Shown one piece after another: positions 27,090 through 35,361 of a stretch of 64,000 nt of DNA. Numbering within the stretch: position 1 is the first letter of the stretch; each line of letters starts with the position of its first letter. Both the position numbers and the translations under genes were made by a program. The notes below the pieces were generated by a model, which was given only the letters and a program-made list of their open reading frames with translations, had not been told where the DNA came from and ran no database searches. Source of the DNA: Clostridia bacterium (lineage in GTDB: Bacteria; Bacillota; Clostridia; Christensenellales; Borkfalkiaceae); contig JAIEFR010000022.1 of the NCBI GenBank assembly GCA_029066845.1, forward strand, positions 62,001 through 126,000, in the 5' to 3' direction.

Positions 27090-29747
27090 TCAGGTGCGCT
27101 TTAATACGCGCTTTTTGCCGTTTGTGCCGTGCGGCTGCGCACCGCGGCGATTGTATGCGTTTGTAACTATCCCTGCGATAAGCTTGTAGATTTCGCCGAA
27201 TACGATGACCGACAGCGACGCGCCGAAAACCATACCCCACAGCCCGGCGGGAAGCGCAACCAACCCGAACGCAAGTGCGAGCGGCGAGAAGCACAGCGCG
27301 ACGTTTACGCCCACGCCGAGCGCGACGGTAACAAGCAGAACCTTGTTAGAGAAGAAGCCGCAGAACGCCGACTTATTGCCCGAGCGCACGTTGAACGCCT
27401 GAAATAGTTCGGCAAACGAAAGCGTTAAAAACGCAACGGTAACCGCCGCATCGTTGCCGTAATGCGCAAGCGTAACCGCATACGCCGCAATGGTTACCCC
27501 CGTAATATATACCGCCGAACACAGCACCGATAGCATAGAAGACTGCGAAAACAACGCTTTTTCCGCCCTTATCGGCTTATGCTTCATATCGTCGCCGCTG
27601 CCCTTTTCCACGCCGAGCGCAAGCACGGGGAAGCTGTCGGTTATTAAGTTTATCCACAACAGCTGCGTGGACGGAAGGAAGTCGCACCCGACGAATATGA
27701 AGGTTGCAATCATAATTGCAAACACTTCGGCAAGGTTGGTGGAAAGGAAAAACTGTATGGTCTTTTTTATGTTTGAAGATATGCGCCTGCCCTCTCTTAC
27801 CGCCGCGACTATGGTCGTAAAATTGTCGTCGGCGATAACCATATCGGCAACGCTCTTGGTGACCTCCGTACCGCTCTTACCCATCACTATGCCTATGTCC
27901 GCGCTCTTGACAGGAGGCGCGTCATTGACGCCGTCACCCGTCATTGCGACCACCTCGCCCTGAGCCTGTTTGATTTTTACTATGATATTTTTATGCTTGG
28001 GCGACACCCTTGCAAACACCCTGCCGTGCCTTACCGCTTCTTTTAATTGCGGCTTGGTCATACCGTCCAGCTGTTCGCCCGTGTACACCTCGTCCGCACT
28101 TTGAGCAATGCCCGCCTTTCTTGCGATTGCAAGCGCCGTTTCTGGACTGTCGCCCGTTATCATAACGGTGGTTATGCCCGCCTCGCGGCACTGCCCTACG
28201 GCCTCCCTGACGCCCTCTTTCAGGTCGTCCATCATACCGCACAGCCCCAGGAAGGTCAGCCCCTCCTCGCTGAGTTCGCCGCCGTCCTTGCAGGCAAAGG
28301 CAAGCACCCTGAGCGCCTCGGAGGACATCTGTCTGCCCGCGCCCTGAATACTCTCTCTGTCGGCGGCGGTAAGCGCGCGCGTCTTTTCACCGTCGGAAAT
28401 TTTTGTGCAACGCTTCAACACTTCCTCTGGCGCGCCCTTGACGTAGATGCCCACACCGCTCATTCTTTCGGCGCGTACGGACATCATCTTGCGCTCGGAC
28501 GAAAAGGGAATTTCACCCGTAACGGAGTACTCCTCCGCCCAGCCCTCCTGCTCGGCATACGCCTTGATAGCAACCTCGGTAGGGTCGCCTATATAGCCGT
28601 TGCGGCCGCCCTTGACGCGCGTACAGATTGACATACAGGCGTGAATTTTGTCGTTTGACCCCCAACTATCCTGCGGCGAGCGGCAGTTTTCGGCGGAAAA
28701 CACCTTGACAACCTTCATTTTGTTCTGCGTAAGCGTGCCCGTCTTATCCGAACAGATACACGTACAGCCGCCCAGCGTTTCCACGCATTTCATCTTGCGG
28801 ATGACTACGTTCTGGTGACTCATTCGCGTGACGCCCATTGCCATTATTACGGACACGACGGCGGGCAACCCCTCGGGAATTGCCGCAACCGCAACGGCTA
28901 CGGCGGTCATAAAGTTTTTAAGTAGTCCCGTGCCGCGCGCAAAAAATCCCACGGCAAACACGATTGCAGCAACCACTATTACGAACGCGGAAATAATCTT
29001 GCCCAGCTTGTTCAGACTCTTTTCCAGCGGGCTCTGACCCTTCTTGACGTTTTCAAGCATTTCGGCAATGCCGCCGATTTCGGTTTCCTGCCCGACGGCG
29101 CACACCACGCCCTCGCCGCTGCCGCCCACGACGTAGGTCGATGAAAACAGCAGGTTGCTCGCGTTGGACTGCGTTACCTTTTTGTCGACTATCACGGTAT
29201 CGCGCTTTTCAACGCTGTGCGATTCGCCCGTAAGCGCCGCCTCGTCGCATTTGAGCTCGTTGGACGACAGCACGCGCAAATCCGCCGGCACGACGTCACC
29301 CTCCTCCAAAAGCACTATGTCACCCAACGTCAATTCGGTTGCGTCTACCTCAACGACCTCGCCGTCGCGCCTGACCCGCGCTGTCGTGGAGTTGAGCTTT
29401 TTAAGGCTTTCTATGGCTTTGTCCGCGCGGTACTGCTGCACGGTGCCCACTACGGCGTTAAGGAAAATTATAGAGGCAATTATCGCAGTATCAACAAGGT
29501 CGCTCTTTTCACCCGAGAAGAAAGCGATCACCGCGGAGATGCACGCCGCCGCAATGAGCAGAATGGTCATAACGTCGCCGAACTGACTGAAAAACAACCC
29601 GACAAGCGAAGTGCGTTTTTTCTTTTTCAGCTCGTTTTTGCCGTACTTCTCCTGCCGCTTTATTACCTCTTCTCCGCTTATTCCGCGCTCGCTCGAACCG
29701 AGCTGTTCGAGAACGCGTTCCTTTGACGTATCGGCGTATTTAAGCAT
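27090..29747 (-). CDS. Calcium-type P-type ATPase
   Basis: P2A ion pump of 885 residues, probably exporting Ca2+. The N-terminal cation-ATPase domain is followed by LTGES (actuator dephosphorylation loop, about 170), the transmembrane ion-binding motif AIPEGLPAVVSVIMAMG in helix M4, the phosphorylated Asp in CSDKTGTLTQNKM (about 333), the ATP site KGAPEE, and MTGDGVNDAPPVKSADIGIVMG (about 605). The C-terminal membrane half has NLITDSFPVLALGVE, as in SERCA/LMCA1-like pumps. About ten membrane segments. It stands alone between two near-identical GC-rich hairpins. Mn2+ transport is an alternative. Confidence 0.93.
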   Translation of the reverse strand: MLKYADTSKERVLEQLGSSERGISGEEVIKRQEKYGKNELKKKKRTSLVGLFFSQFGDVMTILLIAAACISAVIAFFSGEKSDLVDTAIIASIIFLNAVVGTVQQYRADKAIESLKKLNSTTARVRRDGEVVEVDATELTLGDIVLLEEGDVVPADLRVLSSNELKCDEAALTGESHSVEKRDTVIVDKKVTQSNASNLLFSSTYVVGGSGEGVVCAVGQETEIGGIAEMLENVKKGQSPLEKSLNKLGKIISAFVIVVAAIVFAVGFFARGTGLLKNFMTAVAVAVAAIPEGLPAVVSVIMAMGVTRMSHQNVVIRKMKCVETLGGCTCICSDKTGTLTQNKMKVVKVFSAENCRSPQDSWGSNDKIHACMSICTRVKGGRNGYIGDPTEVAIKAYAEQEGWAEEYSVTGEIPFSSERKMMSVRAERMSGVGIYVKGAPEEVLKRCTKISDGEKTRALTAADRESIQGAGRQMSSEALRVLAFACKDGGELSEEGLTFLGLCGMMDDLKEGVREAVGQCREAGITTVMITGDSPETALAIARKAGIAQSADEVYTGEQLDGMTKPQLKEAVRHGRVFARVSPKHKNIIVKIKQAQGEVVAMTGDGVNDAPPVKSADIGIVMGKSGTEVTKSVADMVIADDNFTTIVAAVREGRRISSNIKKTIQFFLSTNLAEVFAIMIATFIFVGCDFLPSTQLLWINLITDSFPVLALGVEKGSGDDMKHKPIRAEKALFSQSSMLSVLCSAVYITGVTIAAYAVTLAHYGNDAAVTVAFLTLSFAELFQAFNVRSGNKSAFCGFFSNKVLLVTVALGVGVNVALCFSPLALAFGLVALPAGLWGMVFGASLSVIVFGEIYKLIAGIVTNAYNRRGAQPHGTNGKKRVLKRT

Positions 29748-29770
29748 AGTCCACCCCGAAATTCTTACTT

Positions 29771-29785
29771 GTAATAAACTATTAC
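29771..29785. promoter_or_regulatory. Small palindrome upstream of the P-type ATPase
   Basis: GTAATA-AAC-TATTAC inverted repeat about 25 bases before the ATPase start codon, in the only region where its promoter could lie. A regulatory site is possible, but six-base arms in AT-rich DNA are weak evidence. Confidence 0.3.
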
Positions 29786-29807
29786 TTAAACTACCGAAAT
29801 ATGCGTT

Positions 29808-29840
29808 GCCGCCCGCGCGTTTTGAAAACGCGCGGGCGGC
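29808..29840 (-). terminator. Hairpin after the glycosyltransferase gene
   Basis: Stem GCCGCCCGCGCGTT with its complement, 13-14 bp, lying about 20 bases beyond the glycosyltransferase stop. The sequence nearly repeats that of the hairpin at 27045-27073. No U-tract follows on the minus strand. Confidence 0.6.
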
Positions 29841-29861
29841 ACAAATACCTTTATATTTAAT

Positions 29862-31040
29862 TTAAAGCTCGCTTCCGTCCTTCAATTCGGGGAAGCGCGT
29901 GCACAGCAAGCCGAACACGTAGCGGGCGCATATATTCGCGCCGTAGTTCGCGTGCACCGACAGCGCAGCTTGTCTGTAAGGCTGCAGCAACGCGGGATAC
30001 GCAACGAATTTTTCGATTGTGTTGCACGCTTTTTTAACGTTGAATTGCTTCATCGCGCTGCCCACGGTTTTGATATAGTAATTGCCTATCCACCGCTCGA
30101 TATGCCCCGCGTAATGCGTAATCATCTGCGGAACGCCGAAGAAGCAGGGCTCCGCCATCAGGCTTGCGCCGCTCTTTCCGCAACATATATCAGAGGCGGC
30201 AATCAGCTCGAAAATATTCGCGGCAAGACTGACGGGCTTGTACACCGTCGAGCCCTTCGATTTCAGATCCTTGACCTCGTTATACATTTCCTCGTTTTTG
30301 CCGCAGACTATTATAAGGTTTATGGGCAAATCGCGCTTTAAAAGCTCCTCGCACATAGGCTGGGCTTTACCCACGCCGTAGCCGCCGTCTGCAAGAAATA
30401 CGGTGAATTTGTTTTCGTCCAGTCCCAGCTTGCGCCTTAACGCCTTTTTGTCGGTGCTGACCTCGAACGCCTCCTTCCTGATAAGGAAGGGCACCAGCTT
30501 TAAATTGTTTTCGTTAAAACGCTTTTTGCGCTTCTTCAACGCCGTCTTATAGCCCGTAGGCATAGAAACCATTGCAAGGTCGCAGGGGTAGCTGAACAGC
30601 GTGTTTATCATTGCGTCAGGGCAATACATTGCGGTGAGCGGACGGTTTTCCATCTTCATCGCGTAGTAGTTGGTTGCCCAGTGAGTGCTGAAAACCAGGT
30701 CGGGTTCAAGCTCCGTCATATGCTCTATGCCCTTGACGTGCGCGCCGTTGCCTATATATTTCACCGCCCCCCAGGAAGCGATTCTTGTGCCCCAGAAGGT
30801 CATATTGAAGGTAGCGTAAAAACCCATTCGCGGATGCTTGTTGAACTTTTTAACGTCCTCGACAAGCCGCTTTTCGTACTCGGCAAGCTGAGCGTCGCCC
30901 GTTTCGGTGAAAAACTCCGAGCGCACGATTTCGACCTTGTCGCCGTAAAGGCGTTCGAACTCGTCCGCTATGCTTTTCATAGGCATTATATGCCCCAATC
31001 CCGCTTCTGTAAAAGGAAAGACGACTCTGGGTTTACTCAT
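29862..31040 (-). CDS. GT-B glycosyltransferase, MurG/MGDG-synthase-like
   Basis: A 392-residue predicted glycosyltransferase of the GT28-like GT-B fold. N-terminal FPFTEAGLGHIMPMKSIADEF resembles the glycine-rich acceptor loop of MurG and diacylglycerol glucosyltransferases; in the C-terminal half INLIIVCGKNEEMYNEVK, VYKPVSLAANIFELIAASDICCGKSGASLMAEPCFFGVPQM matches the nucleotide-sugar binding region. No membrane span. GGGAGA precedes the ATG, 44 bases after the pectate lyase gene, with no terminator between, so co-transcription is likely. A glycolipid or surface glycan product is inferred. Confidence 0.75.
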   Translation of the reverse strand: MSKPRVVFPFTEAGLGHIMPMKSIADEFERLYGDKVEIVRSEFFTETGDAQLAEYEKRLVEDVKKFNKHPRMGFYATFNMTFWGTRIASWGAVKYIGNGAHVKGIEHMTELEPDLVFSTHWATNYYAMKMENRPLTAMYCPDAMINTLFSYPCDLAMVSMPTGYKTALKKRKKRFNENNLKLVPFLIRKEAFEVSTDKKALRRKLGLDENKFTVFLADGGYGVGKAQPMCEELLKRDLPINLIIVCGKNEEMYNEVKDLKSKGSTVYKPVSLAANIFELIAASDICCGKSGASLMAEPCFFGVPQMITHYAGHIERWIGNYYIKTVGSAMKQFNVKKACNTIEKFVAYPALLQPYRQAALSVHANYGANICARYVFGLLCTRFPELKDGSEL

Positions 31041-31084
31041 TTTTTCTCCCTTTTGATTTACGCTACCGCCGAAATGTTTGAGTA

Positions 31085-33853
31085 TTAAACGTACTCAATG
31101 ATTATGTAAAATACTCGTATACCGCTACCTGTTGAACCCAATCTGTACGTGCCGCCCGCGTTTACGGTTTGAGTAGTAAGCTCTTGCGAAGCACCTGCAC
31201 CGAAAGTTGCAACTGCCGTTTTGTCCTTTACAAGATGTAATGTTCTGCCGTCGCCGCCCTTGGCTACAACGGTTATTTTGAACGCCTTGGTAGTTGTAAA
31301 CTCTATATATTTACTGGGTGAATCGGTGGTCAATTTTGCGCTGCCGGATAAATACAGATTACCGACTGCACCATAATTATTGCCGTTGTATGTAACAGCT
31401 GTTGATTTATTATTAGTATCCGTCGTCACGTCGGAAGTAATTGTGAAAGTTATACCGTCCTTAGTAGCGGAAGTACCACCGGCAAAATCTGAATATGTTA
31501 TAACTATCGTCTTGCCTTCGGTTTGGTCGCCGGGGTTAGGGTTGGGGTTAGGATTAGGATTTTCCGTTTCCGTGCCCGTAGAGCCGCTGCCCGTGCCGCC
31601 CAAAGTTACGTCGCCGCCACGCTTCTGCACGCCCGCAAGCTTGGGAACAAGCTCCTTGGTCTGCGCTGCTGTAAGCATCTGCGTTACATCAGACTTGCCG
31701 TCTTTATAATAGAACAAGCTGCTGTTCGTATCGAAATCGGGAGCAAATCTTTGCTTTATTTCTTTATTTGCCCCCTCCTCAATACTCGCATTGTTCATCT
31801 TATGACTTCTGTCGGTACCGATATAGAGATAATCTTTGCCGGACCCGTTATGATTCGCAACCTTAGTGCTGTCGATTTCACAGCCGATTATTTTTGCCGT
31901 TGGCGTACCGTAACTAGTGCTCTTTACAAGCTCTACGGGATAGTGGTCTGACCTGTCCTCGGTAAAGTAGCAGTTTTCGATAAACGCATACGCGCCGGCA
32001 CGGAGCGAAATGCTGTACAGCGTGCTTCCCGAATAGTAGTTGTTGTACATATGCATATTCGCCTGTCTGCCGAGGGGCATACGCTGGTTACAGCTCTGGT
32101 AATAGTTGTGATGGAAGGTTACGCTTGCCGTAGAAACGGAATCACCGCCGCCTATAAGGTTTGTCTTGTGCGTTTGTATATAGTGGTTATAGGCAATCGT
32201 AATGTTTTTAAGTCCCTTAAAGTCGGTAGAGCCGTCGCCGTCGCCCTTATCCTGCTCGTCGCAGACGTCCCAATAATTCTTTCCCTCGTCAAAGGTGTTG
32301 TGGTGAAGCCATATGTTGCCGCTCTTAAATGCGGAAAGCTCATTTACACTTGATTCGTCACCCTCGAACGAGCAGCCGTCCTCAGTGTAGTCGTCAAAGT
32401 GAATGTTCCTCACTTCGATAGAGCTGCTGTTTTTAAACGTAAAGCCCCACTGGAAAATTTCAGCGTCCTCGCCTATTCCCTCGATAGTAACGTTTTTCAC
32501 GTTGGAGATACTGCAATCGTTCCACATACTGTCATAAGCCCAGATTCCAGTCTTACTATCCTGTCTGCACATTATTTTACTTGTCAGTCCTTTTATAGCT
32601 AAGCAGGTGGCACCGTTGTAAGCTGCGGGCTTTGTGTTCAACGTGTTGAAACCGCCGTCTATAAGCTGCTGCTGAGTGTAATCCACTTTGCTGTTGGTAG
32701 TCAATGTAAGCGAACCGTTGCCTTTGGTTTTGGACACGAATTCACTAGCTGTTAACGGATTATCTTTACTGTAACCCGCATATTTCTTTTCGTTCCAGGT
32801 TGCCGAACCAACAGTTCCCACAACTCTTATAATTATCGGCGTAGAGTTATTCTTTGCGTTTGCAAGGTATTGAGCAATACTTTTCCCGCTACCGTCGACG
32901 TTGTTTTTATTTTCTTCGGTGAGGTAAATAATCTTTGCATCGGACTTGGGCGTGCCGTCGTCGTTGTATGCGCCTACGCCCTCGACTTTGCCGTTGGTTT
33001 TGGTTCTGCCGAAGTGCGCGTAACCCGAACGGTCGTACGAAGCTATCGCAATTTTATCTACCGTGAACGCGGAACCGCTTGACGGAGTAATTTTAAAGTC
33101 GTAATTTGCGCCGCCCTTCAAGCCAACGACGTCCACTCTTGCGGTTCCCGCAATGTCAGAGGTCGTGGAAGCGCGAACGAGAGCCTTGTCAACGGTGGTA
33201 TACGTGCTGTCCGTTGTCAGCTTATATTCAACCTTTGCATTTGAGGGATTGGAATCCTTCCACTCAAATGCCGCGCACTCGTTGCCCGCATAGAGATAGG
33301 AAACCTTATCGTTGACGGGCGCCCACTGAGCGTATAAGTTCAAATCGGAGGTTACGCCCTGATTAAAATCGTAACTTGCACCAGAAGCAGCCGACGTACT
33401 CCAACCCGTTAACGAATAGCCCGTCTTGGAAACGTTGGTGGGCGCGGTAACCTTTTCGCCGTCCTTTACGGTCTTGGTATCCACGAGTGCGCCGTCACTA
33501 TAAAACTTTACGGTGCGGTCAGCCTTGGGCGGATCCTTTTCTTCGTCGTCACCCGGTTTCTTATCATCACCGGGTTTTTCTTCGTCGTCACCGGGCTTCG
33601 TGTCGTCCTCGGGGTCCTTGCTTTCCTCATTCTTGTTATCGCTCGGCGTTTGATTACCGCTCGGCGTCTGGTTGCCGCTGGGCGTTTGATTGCCGCTAGG
33701 CGTCTGATTGTTATCGTCGTTCTTGTGGTCGTTATCGGTCTGGTTCTGGTTGCCGTTAGGGTCGCCGCCTACAACGTTACAGCCCGTAAATGCAGCCGCG
33801 CCGAACGCGAACGAGCACGCAAGCAAAAATGCGATAATAGATTTCTTTTTCAT
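31085..33853 (-). CDS. Multidomain pectate lyase lipoprotein
   Basis: A 922-residue surface enzyme that cleaves polygalacturonate by beta-elimination. Residues 1-23 are a lipoprotein signal with lipobox FTGC. A long low-complexity linker follows (TPSGNQ repeats, then GDDEEKPGDDKK repeats, to about 110), an InlB-type (Listeria-Bacteroides) repeat (about 114-185), an FN3-like region, then the PL1 parallel beta-helix (about 410-650) with IWLHHNTFDEG, DVCDEQDKGDGDGSTDFKG and ITIAYNHYIQTHKTNLIGGG, the metal-binding and catalytic region of pectate lyases. A poly-Asn-Pro linker leads to a C-terminal beta module (about 785-921). The start was placed at MKKKSII because AAGGTGGG precedes it. Confidence 0.88.
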   Translation of the reverse strand: MKKKSIIAFLLACSFAFGAAAFTGCNVVGGDPNGNQNQTDNDHKNDDNNQTPSGNQTPSGNQTPSGNQTPSDNKNEESKDPEDDTKPGDDEEKPGDDKKPGDDEEKDPPKADRTVKFYSDGALVDTKTVKDGEKVTAPTNVSKTGYSLTGWSTSAASGASYDFNQGVTSDLNLYAQWAPVNDKVSYLYAGNECAAFEWKDSNPSNAKVEYKLTTDSTYTTVDKALVRASTTSDIAGTARVDVVGLKGGANYDFKITPSSGSAFTVDKIAIASYDRSGYAHFGRTKTNGKVEGVGAYNDDGTPKSDAKIIYLTEENKNNVDGSGKSIAQYLANAKNNSTPIIIRVVGTVGSATWNEKKYAGYSKDNPLTASEFVSKTKGNGSLTLTTNSKVDYTQQQLIDGGFNTLNTKPAAYNGATCLAIKGLTSKIMCRQDSKTGIWAYDSMWNDCSISNVKNVTIEGIGEDAEIFQWGFTFKNSSSIEVRNIHFDDYTEDGCSFEGDESSVNELSAFKSGNIWLHHNTFDEGKNYWDVCDEQDKGDGDGSTDFKGLKNITIAYNHYIQTHKTNLIGGGDSVSTASVTFHHNYYQSCNQRMPLGRQANMHMYNNYYSGSTLYSISLRAGAYAFIENCYFTEDRSDHYPVELVKSTSYGTPTAKIIGCEIDSTKVANHNGSGKDYLYIGTDRSHKMNNASIEEGANKEIKQRFAPDFDTNSSLFYYKDGKSDVTQMLTAAQTKELVPKLAGVQKRGGDVTLGGTGSGSTGTETENPNPNPNPNPGDQTEGKTIVITYSDFAGGTSATKDGITFTITSDVTTDTNNKSTAVTYNGNNYGAVGNLYLSGSAKLTTDSPSKYIEFTTTKAFKITVVAKGGDGRTLHLVKDKTAVATFGAGASQELTTQTVNAGGTYRLGSTGSGIRVFYIIIEYV
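33539..33605. repeat. Degenerate repeat coding for GDDEEKPGDDKK linker
   Basis: In-frame DNA repeats built around TCGTCACCGGG-type units encode an acidic/Pro linker of the pectate lyase. Such repeats can change copy number by slippage. Confidence 0.65.
33641..33712. repeat. Four 18-bp tandem repeats in the pectate lyase gene
   Basis: Four adjacent 18-base units of the form GCT(C/G/A)GGCGT(T/C)TG(A/G)TT(A/G)CC encode the TPSGNQ repeats of the surface linker. Units differ at a few positions, mostly silent. Confidence 0.85.
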
Positions 33854-33917
33854 TTCCCACCTTCCTAAAAAAGTCAATAATTACACAGTTTAATATATTG
33901 TATAATATATTAACTCA

Positions 33918-33946
33918 AATATAACATTGTGAAAGCAACTTGTCAA
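33918..33946 (-). promoter_or_regulatory. Pectate lyase promoter with downstream AT dyad
   Basis: TTGACA, 17-bp spacer, TATATT on the minus strand. Just downstream (about 33893-33914) lies an AT-rich inverted repeat with 9-bp arms (TTAATATAT / ATATATTAA), a possible operator at the transcription start. Confidence 0.75.
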
Positions 33947-33954
33947 GCGTTACA

Positions 33955-33988
33955 TAAAAAAACGGAGCGCACCGCGAATGGCACGCCC
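33955..33988 (-). terminator. nad operon terminator
   Basis: On the minus strand a 9-bp stem (GGGCGTGCC with GGTGCGCTC, including G-T pairs) is followed by CGTTTTTTT, immediately after the niaR stop. Confidence 0.8.
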
Positions 33989-33991
33989 GCA

Positions 33992-34501
33992 TCAAATCTC
34001 TATTAAAAAGCCCCTCTTTCTCAAAGCGGCTTCGACTTCGTCCAGAACGCTCTCGCTTTCCGCCGACACCGTGTGATAGTGATAGCCGTCCGTAACGCTC
34101 ATTAAGGGCTTGGAAGCGCCCGACACAAGCGAACGGTAAAGCTCCTCCGCGTGGCGGGGCGTGGACAGCTCCAGCCTTGCGGAGATTTTGCCGTAAACGC
34201 GGTGGTTGACCATTATGTCCTCCACCTTGCCGCCCAGCGAGATTATAATTTCGCTCTCCTCGATAAGCTCGGGCAGGGTGTGGCGGCACTTGAACACGCG
34301 CTCCGCCCCGAGTCCCGAGCCCAGCACGTAGCCGCGGTTTGTGGATATTACGCCGTAGCCCTGCGCCCTTAAAAGCGCAATATCCTGCACGATGACCTGC
34401 CGCGAAACCGAATACTTTTCGCTTAAAAAATTCGCCGTTACGGGATTGCGGCTGTTGCTTATGAGCGAGAGAATTTCCGCGCGCCGCTGGTTTGCCTTCA
34501 T
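33992..34501 (-). CDS. niaR: NiaR-type NAD biosynthesis repressor
   Basis: 169-residue transcription factor. The N-terminal winged helix-turn-helix (about 4-58, RRAEILSLISNSRNPVTANFLSEKYSVSRQVIVQDIALLRAQGY) is followed by a 3H domain with conserved histidines in CRHTLPEL, VNHRVYG and DGYHYHTV, which bind a metal and niacin. In Firmicutes this family (NiaR/YrxA) represses de novo NAD genes when nicotinate is plentiful. It overlaps nadC by one base as third gene of the nad operon, whose promoter carries a candidate operator, consistent with feedback autoregulation. Confidence 0.88.
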   Translation of the reverse strand: MKANQRRAEILSLISNSRNPVTANFLSEKYSVSRQVIVQDIALLRAQGYGVISTNRGYVLGSGLGAERVFKCRHTLPELIEESEIIISLGGKVEDIMVNHRVYGKISARLELSTPRHAEELYRSLVSGASKPLMSVTDGYHYHTVSAESESVLDEVEAALRKRGFLIEI

Positions 34502-35361
34502 TACACTTCCTCTTCGGGGCGCAGCTCTTTAAGCGACAAGTCGAGTATGGGCGCCGAATGTGTGAGCGCGCCCGACGAAACGAAGTCCACGCCCGTTTCC
34601 TTTACCCTTGCAACGTTGTCAAGCGTGATGTTGCCGCTGCACTCGGTAAGTGCCCTGCCGCCTATCATTTCCACAGCCTTCTTCATATCCTCTACGGACA
34701 TATTGTCCAGCATTATTATGTCCGCGCCGGCTTCCAACGCTTCCCTGCACATATCCAGGTTTTCCACTTCCACCTCGATTTTGCGCACGAAAGGCGCGTA
34801 CGCCCTCGCCATTTCCACAGCCTTTTTAACGCCGCCCGCCGCGCCTATGTGGTTATCCTTTAACAGCACGCCGTCCGAAAGATTGTACCTGTGATTGTTG
34901 CCGCCTCCGCACCTTACCGCGTATTTTTCGAAAACGCGCATATTTGGCGTGGTCTTGCGAGTATCCAGAAGCTTTGTCTTGCAGCCCTGCAACAGCTTGA
35001 CCGCACTGCGTGTGTAGGTTGCAATACCACTCATTCTCTGCAAAAAGTTGAGCGCAACCCTTTCGCCCGACAACAGCACGCGTATATCGCCCGAAACCAT
35101 TGCTATGCGCTGACCCTTTTTCACCTCGTCGCCGTCCTTGACGAAAATTTCGATTATGGTGTGCTCGTCCAAAAGCTTGAACACCCTTTCGAAAACGTTG
35201 AGTCCGCAGATAACGCCGTCCTGCTTGCAGATGAGCTTTACCCTGCCCCTCTTATATTCGGGCATAACGGAGTTGGTGGTGACGTCCTCGTTGCCGATAT
35301 CCTCCTCCAAAGCCTGCTTGATGAGTCTGTCCATTATAAGCTTTTCGGTAAGTTCGTTCAT
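34501..35361 (-). CDS. nadC: Quinolinate phosphoribosyltransferase
   Basis: Makes nicotinate mononucleotide from quinolinate and PRPP with decarboxylation. The 286 residues show LSGERVALNFLQRMSGIATYT, the substrate motif LDTRKTTPNMRVFEKYAVRCGGGNNHRYNLSDGVLLKDNH, and phosphate-binding IMLDNMS with ECSGNITLDNV, all diagnostic. Length is typical. It overlaps nadB by ATGA upstream and niaR downstream. Confidence 0.97.
   Translation of the reverse strand: MNELTEKLIMDRLIKQALEEDIGNEDVTTNSVMPEYKRGRVKLICKQDGVICGLNVFERVFKLLDEHTIIEIFVKDGDEVKKGQRIAMVSGDIRVLLSGERVALNFLQRMSGIATYTRSAVKLLQGCKTKLLDTRKTTPNMRVFEKYAVRCGGGNNHRYNLSDGVLLKDNHIGAAGGVKKAVEMARAYAPFVRKIEVEVENLDMCREALEAGADIIMLDNMSVEDMKKAVEMIGGRALTECSGNITLDNVARVKETGVDFVSSGALTHSAPILDLSLKELRPEEEV

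Noticed and set aside
27040..29840. Transposon ends flanking the P-type ATPase
   Set aside because: The flanking hairpins are intrinsic terminator-like, each self-complementary, with no transposase or target duplication.
33650..33868. CRISPR-like repeats in the pectate lyase linker
   Set aside because: Units are 18 bp, adjacent without spacers and in frame with the lyase; they are protein repeats.
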